Positions 24,638 through 32,976 of a DNA stretch of 64,000 nt are shown piece by piece. Source of the stretch: Fretibacterium fastidiosum (GTDB lineage: Bacteria; Synergistota; Synergistia; Synergistales; Aminobacteriaceae). The translations under genes were made by a program, and so were the position numbers. The DNA lies in the NCBI RefSeq assembly GCF_964642095.1, contig NZ_OZ209244.1, forward strand, positions 1 through 64,000, given 5' to 3'. Positions within the stretch are counted from its first letter, which is position 1, and each line of letters begins with the position of its first letter. The notes beneath the pieces are model-generated. The model worked only from the letters and a program-made list of their open reading frames with translations, was not told the DNA's origin and did no database searches.

Positions 24638-25348
24638 TTATTGTAAAAACGCTACTTCATATTGCCAAATATTACTATTCACATAATGTTCGTCATACGC
24701 CAAAGGCAGCTTGTGTTGATCATAAGAATACCTGCGAATCAACAGCTGAGGTGATCCCTCCTTTACCTTAAGGTACTGAGCGTTTTCCCCATGAATTGCG
24801 ACTGCTATGAGCTTCTCCTCCGCCAGGGTGACTGCAAGTCCTCGCTGAACAAAAAGACATTCCTTGAGATTAGAAAAATCTCCCAGTTCGCAAAAATTGA
24901 CAGAGGCAAGTTCCGGTGCAAGGTAATTGTGCATAACAACGACAGGTTTGTTACCCAGGCTGCGCACGCGGATAAGATGCGGGAGCAGCGTGCTTGATGT
25001 AACGCCAAAAAAAGCTCGTGCATTTCCCGGGGGCTGACATACCTCAACAAGATGAGTCTTACACGTGAGATGAGTCCAATTTTCGCTGTAGTGTCGCTGT
25101 AACCCCGATTGCAGAAGCCAAGGCGTAGAACGCTTCAACTCTCGAACGCGCGTTCGCCGGCCCGGATGTCGTTCAATCAGGCCCTCGTTTTTTAATTTTT
25201 CTAGGGCTTGTCGTACCGGAGCCTTGCTTACCCCATACAGTTCCTCCAGTTCGCCGTCGGTGGGCAAGACGCTGCCGGGGGGGTATTCCTCAGAGCCTAT
25301 CTTGCGAAGGAGATCGTTATATATCTTGTAGTATAGAGGAATATCCAT
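24638..25348 (-). CDS. GntR family regulator with UTRA ligand domain (HutC type)
   Basis: 236 residues. N-terminal winged helix: YPPGSVLPTDGELEELYGVS and KAPVRQALEKLKNEGLIERH. C-terminal UTRA domain: ATLAEEKL-type segment LAVTLAEEKLIAVAI, then LLIRRYSYDQHKLPLAYDEH. It likely represses or activates the downstream TRAP/creatininase/M20 genes in response to their substrate. ATG 25348 was chosen because the helix-turn-helix begins straight after. A palindrome at 25408-25419 in the divergent promoter region is a candidate operator. Confidence 0.85.
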   Translation of the reverse strand: MDIPLYYKIYNDLLRKIGSEEYPPGSVLPTDGELEELYGVSKAPVRQALEKLKNEGLIERHPGRRTRVRELKRSTPWLLQSGLQRHYSENWTHLTCKTHLVEVCQPPGNARAFFGVTSSTLLPHLIRVRSLGNKPVVVMHNYLAPELASVNFCELGDFSNLKECLFVQRGLAVTLAEEKLIAVAIHGENAQYLKVKEGSPQLLIRRYSYDQHKLPLAYDEHYVNSNIWQYEVAFLQ

Positions 25349-25400
25349 TGCCACCCACCCCAATCGTAACATTAAATTACCATTATCAAACTATGATCCT

Positions 25401-25434
25401 TAAATGTCATAATATTATGCTATCATGTTAAATG
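25401..25434. promoter_or_regulatory. Candidate GntR operator
   Basis: Perfect palindrome CATAATATTATG (25408-25419), extended imperfectly on both sides (AATGT to the left, CTATCATGTT to the right), in an AT-rich gap between the GntR gene (-) and the YfcC-type transporter gene (+). Confidence 0.45.
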
Positions 25435-25660
25435 TGTCAAGGAAATTTTTGTCGATGGCAAGGAGGAACAAAAAACGTTATACTTCCTTAAGGTGCCTGG
25501 GGCTGGGTGAAGGCTTAATCGAGGTGCAAAACCCTTTGTGGGGCAGAGCCTATCTTCAGCGTCATCACTGGATAAAAGCGGGTATTCGCCGTGCAGCGTC
25601 TGTGCGAGACCGCTGCCGGCGGAGTAAAAATCAACTGTCATTCAAGGGAGGTAATGTCGT

Positions 25661-27055
25661 ATGAGTAGTCAACAGAAGGAAGTGCGGAACTTCAACCCGA
25701 ACCTGGTGTTGGTCGTCATGATCGTGCTCTGCACCATCGCGTCGTACTTCGTGACAGCCGGAGCCTATGATCGCGAGACGATCAACGGAGTGACGCGCGT
25801 CGTGGCGACGAGTTATCATGAGACGGCACGGACGCCGGTTTCGGTCTTCAAGATGTTCGAGTCCATCCCCCAGGGACTGACCGGCGCGGCGATGATGATG
25901 TTCGCCGTCATGATCATTGGCGGCGTTGTAGCGATCTACAACAAAACGGGCGTTATGGGCGCTGCCATCAACTCCGTCCTCAAGCTCTCAAACAGGGTGG
26001 GCAGTCAGCTAATTATCGCCATCATCGCGCTCGTCTTCATGTTCATCGGCGGCATCCTCGGCTGGTCGGAGCAGATCATCCCCTTCGTACCCATCATCAT
26101 TTCACTGTCCATCTCGCTGGGCTACGACTCGCTGGTTGGCATGGCCATCTCCGGCTTCGCCTGCCTGATCTCCTTCGCAGTAGGGCCCTTCAATATTTAT
26201 ACGGTCGGCATTTCCCATAAAATCGCTGAGTTGCCCATGTTCTCCGGTTGGGGCCTGCGTCTCGCCGTGCTTGGCGTCGTGGCACTATCGAGCCTCTTCT
26301 GGATCCTGCGCTACGCAGCGAGTATCAAAAAAGACCCCGCACGGAGCCTGATGACCGACGTCGACACGAGTTCTCTGGTCATCCCTATCGATGAGTCCAA
26401 CACATTGGACGGAGCCAAAACGGTTTCATTGATTTTCATGGGCATCTGCTTCGGCTTCACGGTGTGGGGACTGCTGACCCAAGGTTGGTCCTTCGGTGAG
26501 ATGAGCGCCGTCTTCCTGATGGGCGGCGTCGCGACGGGCATCGTCAACCGCATGTCCGCTTCCGACATCTGCGACACCATCGTGAAGGGCGCACTGGCTG
26601 CGTTCGGCGGGGCATTGATCATCGGGCTGGCCCGCTCCGTTCAGTGGGTCATGACGCAGGGCGGATTGGTGGACCCCCTCGTTCACGGATTGACGAGCAT
26701 GATGAGCACCGCTTCCTCCTACCTAACATCCGTATTCATGTTCATCGTCAATTTCTTTATCAACGCGCTGATCCCCTCCGGTTCTGGCCAGGCAATGGCC
26801 GTGATGCCCATCATGATTCCCATGGCCGACATGCTGCACATCACGCGCCAGACGGCGACGTTGGCTTTTCAGTTCGGCGACGGCATCTCCAACACGCTGT
26901 GGTTCACCAACGGCACGCTCCTGATCTATTGCGGCCTGGCCCGCGTTTCCTTGAAGAAATGGTATCAGTTCATCCTCCCGCTGCAGGTTTTCTTCTTCCT
27001 CATGCAGCTCGCGTTCCTGTACCTGGCCGATGCGATCGGCTACGGGCCCATGTAG
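25661..27055 (+). CDS. YfcC family (DcuC-like) amino acid/dicarboxylate transporter
   Basis: 464 residues with about 12 hydrophobic helices; GGAGG lies 10 nt before ATG 25661. Family features include YFVTAGAYDRETINGVTRVV after the first helix and two re-entrant-like segments, ISFAVGPFNIYTVGISHKIA and FFINALIPSGSGQAMAVMPI. YfcC proteins belong to the anaerobic C4-dicarboxylate carrier superfamily and many are linked to amino-acid or peptide degradation, so import of an amino acid or exchange with a fermentation product is likely. Convergent with the cysteine desulfidase gene. Confidence 0.85.
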   Translation: MSSQQKEVRNFNPNLVLVVMIVLCTIASYFVTAGAYDRETINGVTRVVATSYHETARTPVSVFKMFESIPQGLTGAAMMMFAVMIIGGVVAIYNKTGVMGAAINSVLKLSNRVGSQLIIAIIALVFMFIGGILGWSEQIIPFVPIIISLSISLGYDSLVGMAISGFACLISFAVGPFNIYTVGISHKIAELPMFSGWGLRLAVLGVVALSSLFWILRYAASIKKDPARSLMTDVDTSSLVIPIDESNTLDGAKTVSLIFMGICFGFTVWGLLTQGWSFGEMSAVFLMGGVATGIVNRMSASDICDTIVKGALAAFGGALIIGLARSVQWVMTQGGLVDPLVHGLTSMMSTASSYLTSVFMFIVNFFINALIPSGSGQAMAVMPIMIPMADMLHITRQTATLAFQFGDGISNTLWFTNGTLLIYCGLARVSLKKWYQFILPLQVFFFLMQLAFLYLADAIGYGPM

Positions 27056-27179
27056 GGGGTTCCACGTCATGGGGCGTGCTGGTTTGCGACACGCTTGAGT
27101 GCGCGCATCCTCTCCTGAATCTCAACACTACGATGCGTTATTCAAAATGGGGACGGAAGGCAGCTTGTGATTCTGCCCT

Positions 27180-27246
27180 CTGTCCCCACTTTCGGGGAGC
27201 CTTCCGGCTACCGCTCGCCTTTGCTCGCGGGCCGTCAGTCCCCTTC
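27180..27246. repeat. Dispersed hairpin-repeat fragment R10
   Basis: CCCCACTTTCGGGGAGCCTT followed by CCGCTCGCCTTTGCTCGCGG and GCCGTCAGTCCCC, the inverse of the module at 1090-1158 with several changed stem bases. It lies between convergent genes. Confidence 0.65.
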
Positions 27247-27268
27247 TCATGATTTCCTGCCGGTCAGC

Positions 27269-28579
27269 TCAACTCACGCAGCGGTGCGTGATGATGTCGA
27301 TGATCGTGTGATCGACGTCCTTCATGCCCTCGCGGTTCAGCCGCGCCGCGTTCTCCGCCGTGCGCGTGAAGCTGTTCACGTCAACGACGCCCTGGGACAC
27401 CGCCATCCCGCCGCCAGCCAGGGCGATCTGCGCCGCGTAAAAGGCCTCGGTCGCTCCCGTGCCGACCTTGAGCGCGCAGGACTCCTTCGCTCCGTCGCAG
27501 AGCATACCCGTGATGTTGCCCAGCACCAGTTCCATGGCCTTCTGCGCCTGCGCGTCCGTGCCCCCCAGGACGTTCACGATGCCTGCGGCCGCGCCTGCTC
27601 CTGCTGCCACCGCACAGCCACAGACGGGGCTAAGGCGCCCCATGCGGCTCTTGACGAAGCTCGTCGCCAGGTGGCTGTAGGCCACAGCGCGGGCGATCTC
27701 CTCGCGGGATTTTTGATGCGCCGCACCAACCACGTAGACCGGTAGGATCGCGGTGATGCCATGATTGCCGCTGCCCGCGCTGCTCATCACGGGCAGTGCC
27801 ACACCCGCCATGCGCGCGTCAGAGGCTGCGGCGGAGATCGCCTTCACCTGAGCGGCCAAATCGGTGCTGTAGTTCGCACCAGCCGAGGTCCTGATGGTTC
27901 GCCCCAGGCCAAGCCCCACCTCGTGGTCAAAGCCGAAGTCCGAGATGCGCAGGTTCATCTCGATGCCCCTCCAGACGTAGTCCACGTCCTCAGGCGAGAG
28001 CCGGTCGGCCAGCGCCACCAACTCTTCAAAGCCCATCGTCTTCACCTGGTCGGGAATAGAAACGGAGGCGTTTTTTTCGGTCGTCTTTGGCGTGGCAGAG
28101 TCGCAGGACGGCACGGCCTCAAAGACGACCGTGTCGTTTTTTTTCACGAGCGTGATGTTGCCGTGCGTCTGCTCGATCACGGCCGTCCCCGTCTCCCCGC
28201 CAGCGTAAGCCTTCGCCTTGACGTAGACGCCGCCCTGACCGTTGGCCGTCAGCGTCAGTTTGCCGTCGTCGATAAACGCTCTGGCCTTCCGAAGGTCGTC
28301 GGGAGTCGCGTCCTTCAGCACCTCAAGGCTGTAGGCGCTGTGGCCACAGAACACCGCCAGTGCCGCGGCGATCTCGTTGCCGCGCGCGCCGTCGGTCCCC
28401 GGCACTCCGACGGCGATGCCGTTCTTAAAGATGTTGTCGCTGACGACGACCTCCAATCGCTCCGCCCGCGCGCTCAGCTGCTCGCACGCCCTGGCGACCG
28501 CCAGCGCCACAGCCCCCGGCTCAGTACAGCCCAACGCCGGCTTTACCTCTTCATGCAAAAACTCAGTGATGGTGAACAT
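27269..28579 (-). CDS. cyuA: L-cysteine desulfidase / UPF0597 (CyuA type) Fe-S enzyme
   Basis: 436 residues from ATG 28579, GGGAGG just upstream. Converts L-cysteine to pyruvate, ammonia and sulfide in characterised relatives. Cluster-binding cysteines are seen in ALGCTEPGAVALA, SPVCGCAVAAGAGAAAG and MLCDGAKESCALKV. The serine-dehydratase-alpha-like core (SSAGSGNHGITAILPV) is intact. It is the last of three minus-strand genes (GntR/FCD, UroD-family, this) that may form one unit. The nearby YfcC transporter could supply substrate, although it is on the other strand. Confidence 0.85.
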   Translation of the reverse strand: MFTITEFLHEEVKPALGCTEPGAVALAVARACEQLSARAERLEVVVSDNIFKNGIAVGVPGTDGARGNEIAAALAVFCGHSAYSLEVLKDATPDDLRKARAFIDDGKLTLTANGQGGVYVKAKAYAGGETGTAVIEQTHGNITLVKKNDTVVFEAVPSCDSATPKTTEKNASVSIPDQVKTMGFEELVALADRLSPEDVDYVWRGIEMNLRISDFGFDHEVGLGLGRTIRTSAGANYSTDLAAQVKAISAAASDARMAGVALPVMSSAGSGNHGITAILPVYVVGAAHQKSREEIARAVAYSHLATSFVKSRMGRLSPVCGCAVAAGAGAAAGIVNVLGGTDAQAQKAMELVLGNITGMLCDGAKESCALKVGTGATEAFYAAQIALAGGGMAVSQGVVDVNSFTRTAENAARLNREGMKDVDHTIIDIITHRCVS

Positions 28580-28609
28580 AGGCCCTCCCAAACTCTCCAG
28601 TGCCAAAAA

Positions 28610-29599
28610 TCAGCGACAACACGAACGCTCGACGACCGTCTTATGAACCAGCTCCAGGAACTTCTTCGGGGTGTGCGGCTCGATCACGCAACCCGGCCCC
28701 AGGATCAGGCCGGGGCGACCGCACATCTCCCGCACCTCGCCGACGACCTGTTCCTCCGTCTTGGTCAGCCAATTCTCACCCCAGCTGAGGCCTCCAACGA
28801 ACGCCTTTGTGCTGTACTTGCGAACCTCCTCCATGGAGGGGCCTTCATCGCGGTCGTGCCAGCTCAGCCCCTGCACGGGGTAATGCTGAACTTCGTCGAT
28901 GCGCACCTGGGCGCCGTGCAGGTGCAGAACGTTAAACCAGGTCCTGTCCTTAACGGCATTCAGGATCGCAAGGTCATACTTTTCGACAAACGCCTCGTGC
29001 TCGGCTTTTTCCATCGTCTGGCGCCCCGAAAGCTGCGAGGCATAGAAGAATCCGTCCGCGCCCAGGTCGGCGGAAGCGCGGGCAAATCGAATCGTGGTGT
29101 CCGTGACCATCTCCAGCACGCGGTGGACGCGAGCGGGGTCCTCGCGCATATGCCTGACCAGCACGGCTGGAGAACACATCTTTGCCAGCGTGGTGGCCGG
29201 GCTGAAAAGCGTCTGCAGGAAGGGCACGTGTTCCTCCATCATCTCCATGAGAATGCGCTGCGACTCCAGGACGACGGCGTACTCACCCCGGGTTCCGTCG
29301 ATAGGACGAATGCGATCCCAGTCCCTGACGTCCCTGATGACGGGCTCATGCTGAGTGGGGGCCTTTTCAAAGCCCTCGTACACGTCAAGGTCAACGCCCA
29401 TGTCGATGGTGGTGTAAAGTCCAAAGGGCATGTACTTGATAAAGTCCAGATCGTACTCCCTCTGGGCCTTGAGCGCCAGTTCGGCCAGGCGGCGGGGATG
29501 ACGGTCGCGATTGGGGTAGTGCATCCACATGCTGTAGGGCGTGCGGTCGTTCTCCTTCAGCGCAAGGGCGTTTTCGATCCTCTGCTTGTGCGTCAACAT
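28610..29599 (-). CDS. Uroporphyrinogen decarboxylase (URO-D) family methyltransferase-like protein
   Basis: 329 residues from ATG 29599 with GGGAGG 8 nt upstream. TIM-barrel URO-D family: NDRTPYSMWMHYPNRD near the start, HPVQ-type HYPVQGLSWHDR, and the C-terminal PGLILGPGCVIEPHTPKKF, where GC-x-I-x-P-x-TP is typical of the MtaA/MtbA and related corrinoid-dependent methyltransferases. True heme-pathway HemE motifs are absent. A catabolic methyl- or acyl-transfer role in sulfur or amino-acid metabolism is possible next to cyuA. No corrinoid protein is encoded nearby. Confidence 0.8.
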   Translation of the reverse strand: MLTHKQRIENALALKENDRTPYSMWMHYPNRDRHPRRLAELALKAQREYDLDFIKYMPFGLYTTIDMGVDLDVYEGFEKAPTQHEPVIRDVRDWDRIRPIDGTRGEYAVVLESQRILMEMMEEHVPFLQTLFSPATTLAKMCSPAVLVRHMREDPARVHRVLEMVTDTTIRFARASADLGADGFFYASQLSGRQTMEKAEHEAFVEKYDLAILNAVKDRTWFNVLHLHGAQVRIDEVQHYPVQGLSWHDRDEGPSMEEVRKYSTKAFVGGLSWGENWLTKTEEQVVGEVREMCGRPGLILGPGCVIEPHTPKKFLELVHKTVVERSCCR

Positions 29600-29680
29600 T
29601 GATAAAACCTCCCGAAATATAGTACGACATGACAAAACTTACTATCGCGCGCCAGACAGCATTCACCGATCCTCCAGGCG

Positions 29681-30397
29681 TTACCGCAGCACGCGACGGT
29701 TGATCAGCGGCATAAAAAGCGTGGTCGAGCGATTCGAGTCCGGAGCGCGGACTTCCTCCTGCTGCAGGAAGCGGTCGAGGCGGCGAAGCGCCGTCACCAT
29801 ATGTTCGTGAAGCAACACGGTCGCCTCCACCGCATCACCGACCCGGCAGGCCTGAAGGATCGCGTCGTGGGATTTAAAGGCGTTCTCCTGCACGTTCGGC
29901 AAAGTAATGTCCATCTGAACGTAGCGATCGATCTTGTTGTACTGTGACTCGATCAGCTCCAGCAGACGGGGCTTTTCTGCAATTTCATAAAGCGCGCGGT
30001 GAAATTCCCAGTTCGTCTTGCGGCTTCGCCTTTCCGGCGGCGTCTGCGTCGATTCCAGGAGCAGGTTGTGGACTCGCGCAGCCGATTCTTCCGTGATGTT
30101 CTGCACGACGTAACGCAAGATCAAGGACTCGAGCGCGTAACGGATCTCAAAGATCTCGTGCAGCTCCTCGATGGACAAGGAGGCAACGACCGCCCCCTTG
30201 TAGGGGATGATCTGCACAAGCCCCTCGCTGGAGAGCTGCATCAGCGCCTCGCGAACGGGGATGCGGCTGACGTGGTATTCCTCCGCCAACTCGGCCTGCA
30301 GCAGTTGTTGCCCGTCGTGATATCGTCCGGAGAGGATGTCGCTGCGCAAACTCAAGTACACCTGCTTGTTCATGGTGCGCTTGCCGTCTTTAAGCAT
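29681..30397 (-). CDS. GntR family regulator, FadR/FCD type
   Basis: 238 residues from ATG 30397, which overlaps the end of the upstream membrane-protein gene by 8 bp. N-terminal winged helix: LAEEYHVSRIPVREALMQLS. C-terminal FCD ligand domain with metal-binding residues in IFEIRYALESLILRYVV, NWEFHRALYEIAEKPRL and the His of SHDAILQA. A likely regulator of the dpp genes and/or the downstream UroD and cyuA genes. The GTATA-CAA-TATAC palindrome at 36799-36811 is of the size FCD regulators bind. Confidence 0.85.
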   Translation of the reverse strand: MLKDGKRTMNKQVYLSLRSDILSGRYHDGQQLLQAELAEEYHVSRIPVREALMQLSSEGLVQIIPYKGAVVASLSIEELHEIFEIRYALESLILRYVVQNITEESAARVHNLLLESTQTPPERRSRKTNWEFHRALYEIAEKPRLLELIESQYNKIDRYVQMDITLPNVQENAFKSHDAILQACRVGDAVEATVLLHEHMVTALRRLDRFLQQEEVRAPDSNRSTTLFMPLINRRVLR

Positions 30398-30977
30398 GAC
30401 GCTCGACTTTCCTCCTCGCAAAGGCCAGGGCCTCCCGATAGGTTTTCTCGTCGGGACAGTAGATCTGCGCGAGGCGCCCGTACTTTCCCCTCAGCTGAAA
30501 CGAGTTCATCCCCGTCAACTCCCTGAGGCTCCGCACGTCGCTCCAGTCCACGTCCCTCGCCACGCTGCCAACGACACCTTCCGGGACGCCAACGGCAAAG
30601 GGGCGAACGTGGGCTCCCGACGCACCCGGCACATTCCTCGCGCGAAGCGTCTCGACAAAAACGCCGTTGTCCTCAAAGCGATAACACATCACATAGCCGC
30701 GACGGTAGAAGAGCAGGCAGACCACGACGAACAGCACCCCAACCAGCAGCACCAGATAGCTTGCATAAATCGAGGCCGCCGCGAGGTGCGTTCCCGCCAG
30801 GGCCCCCCCGCCAAACACGACCTGGGCAAGCGCCATGACCAGCACGGTAACGAACCAAAGGATCACCAGCGCCGAAGCCAGGTCCATCAGGAGCAGCGGG
30901 TTGGTGAGCACGGGGACGCCGCAGAACCAACGCAGCGTCCGCTCCGTGCTCCCGTGTCGTTCTGGAGCGTCAGACAT
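30390..30977 (-). CDS. Membrane protein of unknown function
   Basis: 195 residues from ATG 30977, overlapping the stop of the ABC ATPase gene by 8 bp. Two strong hydrophobic segments (LASALVILWFVTVLVMALAQ and YASYLVLLVGVLFVVVCLLF) precede a soluble C-terminal half (YRFEDNGVFVETLRAR and onward). That layout resembles bacterial PH-like or YcxB-like membrane proteins. No firm family assigned. Tight overlap with the dpp operon and the FCD regulator suggests a linked role such as sensing or modulation. Confidence 0.6.
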   Translation of the reverse strand: MSDAPERHGSTERTLRWFCGVPVLTNPLLLMDLASALVILWFVTVLVMALAQVVFGGGALAGTHLAAASIYASYLVLLVGVLFVVVCLLFYRRGYVMCYRFEDNGVFVETLRARNVPGASGAHVRPFAVGVPEGVVGSVARDVDWSDVRSLRELTGMNSFQLRGKYGRLAQIYCPDEKTYREALAFARRKVERHA

Positions 30978-31956
30978 GGCGAACAAGCTGATCCTTCAGC
31001 CTGTGGCACGCGACGAAATGTCCCGGTTCAATTTCGACCAGCGCGGGCGTTTCGCTGGTGCAGGCGTCCCCGCGACGCGCACAGCGCCCTGCGAAGCGAC
31101 AGCCGGCAGGAGGATTGACCGGGCTGGGCACGTCTCCCTCAAGGATGATTCGCTGTTTTTTCGGCTCGACGCTGGCGACGGGGACGGCCGAAAGCAGTGC
31201 CTGCGTGTAGGGATGCAGCGGCGACTTGAACAGCGTGCTGTTGTCTGCCTTTTCCACCACGTTGCCGAGGTACATGACCGCAACCTCGTCGGAGACGTAG
31301 CGGACGACCGACAGGTTGTGCGAGATGAAGAGGTACGTGTAGCCGCGCTGCTCTCGCAGATCGGCAAGCAGGTTGAGGACCTGTGCCTGAATGCAGACGT
31401 CCAGCGCCGAAACCGGCTCGTCGAGGACGATAAAGTCCGGGTCCAGCGCAAGGGCACGGGCGATGCCGATCCTTTGACGGCGTCCGCCGTCCAGCTCGTG
31501 GGGAAAGGAGGTCGTCAAACGCGAGGCCAGGCCGACCAGGTCCATGAGCTCGCCGATTTTTTCGTTCAGCTCCTTGTGCGAACGGCAGACCTCATTGATG
31601 ATCAGCGGTTCGGCGATAAGCTGCGACACGGACATGCGAGGATTCAGCGACGAGAAGGGGTCCTGAAAGACGATCTGCGCACGACGGCGAAATTCGCCGC
31701 GCTTCGCCCCCTCGAACTTCAGCGCGTCCTCGCCATCGAACAGCACCTCTCCGCCACTCGCTTCGATCAGGCCGATGATCACGCGCCCCAGCGTGGACTT
31801 TCCGCAGCCCGACTCCCCCACCAACCCCAGCGTCCTGCCGCGCGGGATGTCGAGCGACACGTCGTCAACGGCGTGAAGCAATCCGCTGGAGACGGTGAAA
31901 TACTTTTTCAGATGTTTTACTTCGATGAACTTATCCGGTTTATCGCTCATAACCAC
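30970..31956 (-). CDS. Dipeptide/oligopeptide ABC importer ATPase (DppF/OppF type)
   Basis: 328 residues. Walker A GESGCGKSTLGR, Q-loop IVFQDPFSSLNPRMS, Walker B DFIVLDEPVSALDVCIQAQV, and the C-terminal oligopeptide-transporter extension SPVNPPAGCRFAGRCARRGD, whose cysteines often hold an Fe-S cluster. The ABC signature is HELDGGRRQRIGIARAL, in which the usual LSGGQ is replaced by LDGGR; this variant occurs in other DppF proteins. It pairs with the DppD-type ATPase immediately upstream. ATG 31956 is weakly preceded by AGGTGGAG. Confidence 0.92.
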   Translation of the reverse strand: MVMSDKPDKFIEVKHLKKYFTVSSGLLHAVDDVSLDIPRGRTLGLVGESGCGKSTLGRVIIGLIEASGGEVLFDGEDALKFEGAKRGEFRRRAQIVFQDPFSSLNPRMSVSQLIAEPLIINEVCRSHKELNEKIGELMDLVGLASRLTTSFPHELDGGRRQRIGIARALALDPDFIVLDEPVSALDVCIQAQVLNLLADLREQRGYTYLFISHNLSVVRYVSDEVAVMYLGNVVEKADNSTLFKSPLHPYTQALLSAVPVASVEPKKQRIILEGDVPSPVNPPAGCRFAGRCARRGDACTSETPALVEIEPGHFVACHRLKDQLVRHV

Positions 31957-31962
31957 TCCACC

Positions 31963-32967
31963 TCACTGCAGGAACGCGTTGCCCGACGCAGGGGTCAGCG
32001 GGAAGTAACAATCGACGAAATGTCCCGTTTCCACTTCCTGCATGCCGCAGGCCCTTTCATGACACAGGTCCTTCGCATAAGGACAGCGCGGCGAGAAGGA
32101 ACAGCCCTTCGGCAGGTTCGTCGGGTCGGGCGGCAAACCGGGGATCACGGCCAGCCGGCTTCCAAGCGGGCTCTCCAGCGTGGGCACCGCGTTGAACAGC
32201 CCCTGCGTGTAGGGGTGCTTCGGCGCGGTGTAGAGGCTTTTGAGGTCGGCGTACTCGATGAGATGCCCCGCGTACATGATCGCCACGTTGTCGCAGGTCT
32301 CCGCCACGATGCCCAGGTCATGAGTGATGAGGAGCATCGACGTTTTCTCGCTCTGCTGCAGCTTCTTGATCAGCTCCAGCACCTGGGCCTGGATCGTCAC
32401 GTCGAGCGCCGTGGTCGGCTCATCGGCAATGATCAGCTGAGGGCGACAGGCCAGAGCGATGGCGATCACCACGCGCTGGCGCATTCCGCCCGAAAACTGG
32501 TGCGGAAAGTCCCTGGCGCGCTCGGGGCGGATGCCGACCAGGCGAAGCATCTCGATGGCCCGTTCGCGCACCGCTCCTCCTTTTAACTTCAAGTGCAGGG
32601 AAACCATCTCCACGATCTGATCCTCGACGGTCATGATCGGGTTCAACGAGGTCATCGGGTCCTGAAAGATCATGGAAATGTCGCCGCCGCGCAGGCGACG
32701 CTTCTCGGTCTCCGTCATCTTGCATACGTCGACCCCGTTAAAGAGGATCTCGCCGCCGACGATCTCGCCGGGAGGGGTCTGCACCAGCTGAAGGATGGAG
32801 AGGGCCGTCGTCGTCTTGCCCGCCCCCGTCTCGCCCACGAAGCCCAGCGACTTTCCGCGCTCCAGCCTCATGTTCAGGTGGTTGACCGCCTTCACCACCC
32901 CCGAATCCGTGTTGAACTGCACGGAAAGGTCTTTGATGTCCAGAAGAACGTCCTTATTTTCGCCCAT
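31963..32967 (-). CDS. Dipeptide/oligopeptide ABC importer ATPase (DppD/OppD type)
   Basis: 334 residues. Walker A GETGAGKTTTALS, Q-loop MIFQDPMTSLNPIMTV, signature FSGGMRQRVVIAIAL, Walker B LIIADEPTTALDVTIQAQV, and the oligopeptide C-terminal domain LPKGCSFSPRCPYAKDLC. ATG 32967 chosen (GGTGG 5 nt upstream) over a GTG three codons earlier. It energises peptide uptake with the second ATPase and the permeases at 32977 and 33837. Confidence 0.92.
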   Translation of the reverse strand: MGENKDVLLDIKDLSVQFNTDSGVVKAVNHLNMRLERGKSLGFVGETGAGKTTTALSILQLVQTPPGEIVGGEILFNGVDVCKMTETEKRRLRGGDISMIFQDPMTSLNPIMTVEDQIVEMVSLHLKLKGGAVRERAIEMLRLVGIRPERARDFPHQFSGGMRQRVVIAIALACRPQLIIADEPTTALDVTIQAQVLELIKKLQQSEKTSMLLITHDLGIVAETCDNVAIMYAGHLIEYADLKSLYTAPKHPYTQGLFNAVPTLESPLGSRLAVIPGLPPDPTNLPKGCSFSPRCPYAKDLCHERACGMQEVETGHFVDCYFPLTPASGNAFLQ

Positions 32968-32976
32968 GGTGTCCAC

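Noticed and set aside
27761..29602. 613-codon plus-strand frame
   Set aside because: Antisense shadow across cyuA and the URO-D-family gene; high GC keeps several frames open.
30835..32586. 583-codon plus-strand frame
   Set aside because: Antisense to the two peptide-importer ATPases, whose Walker and signature motifs are on the minus strand.
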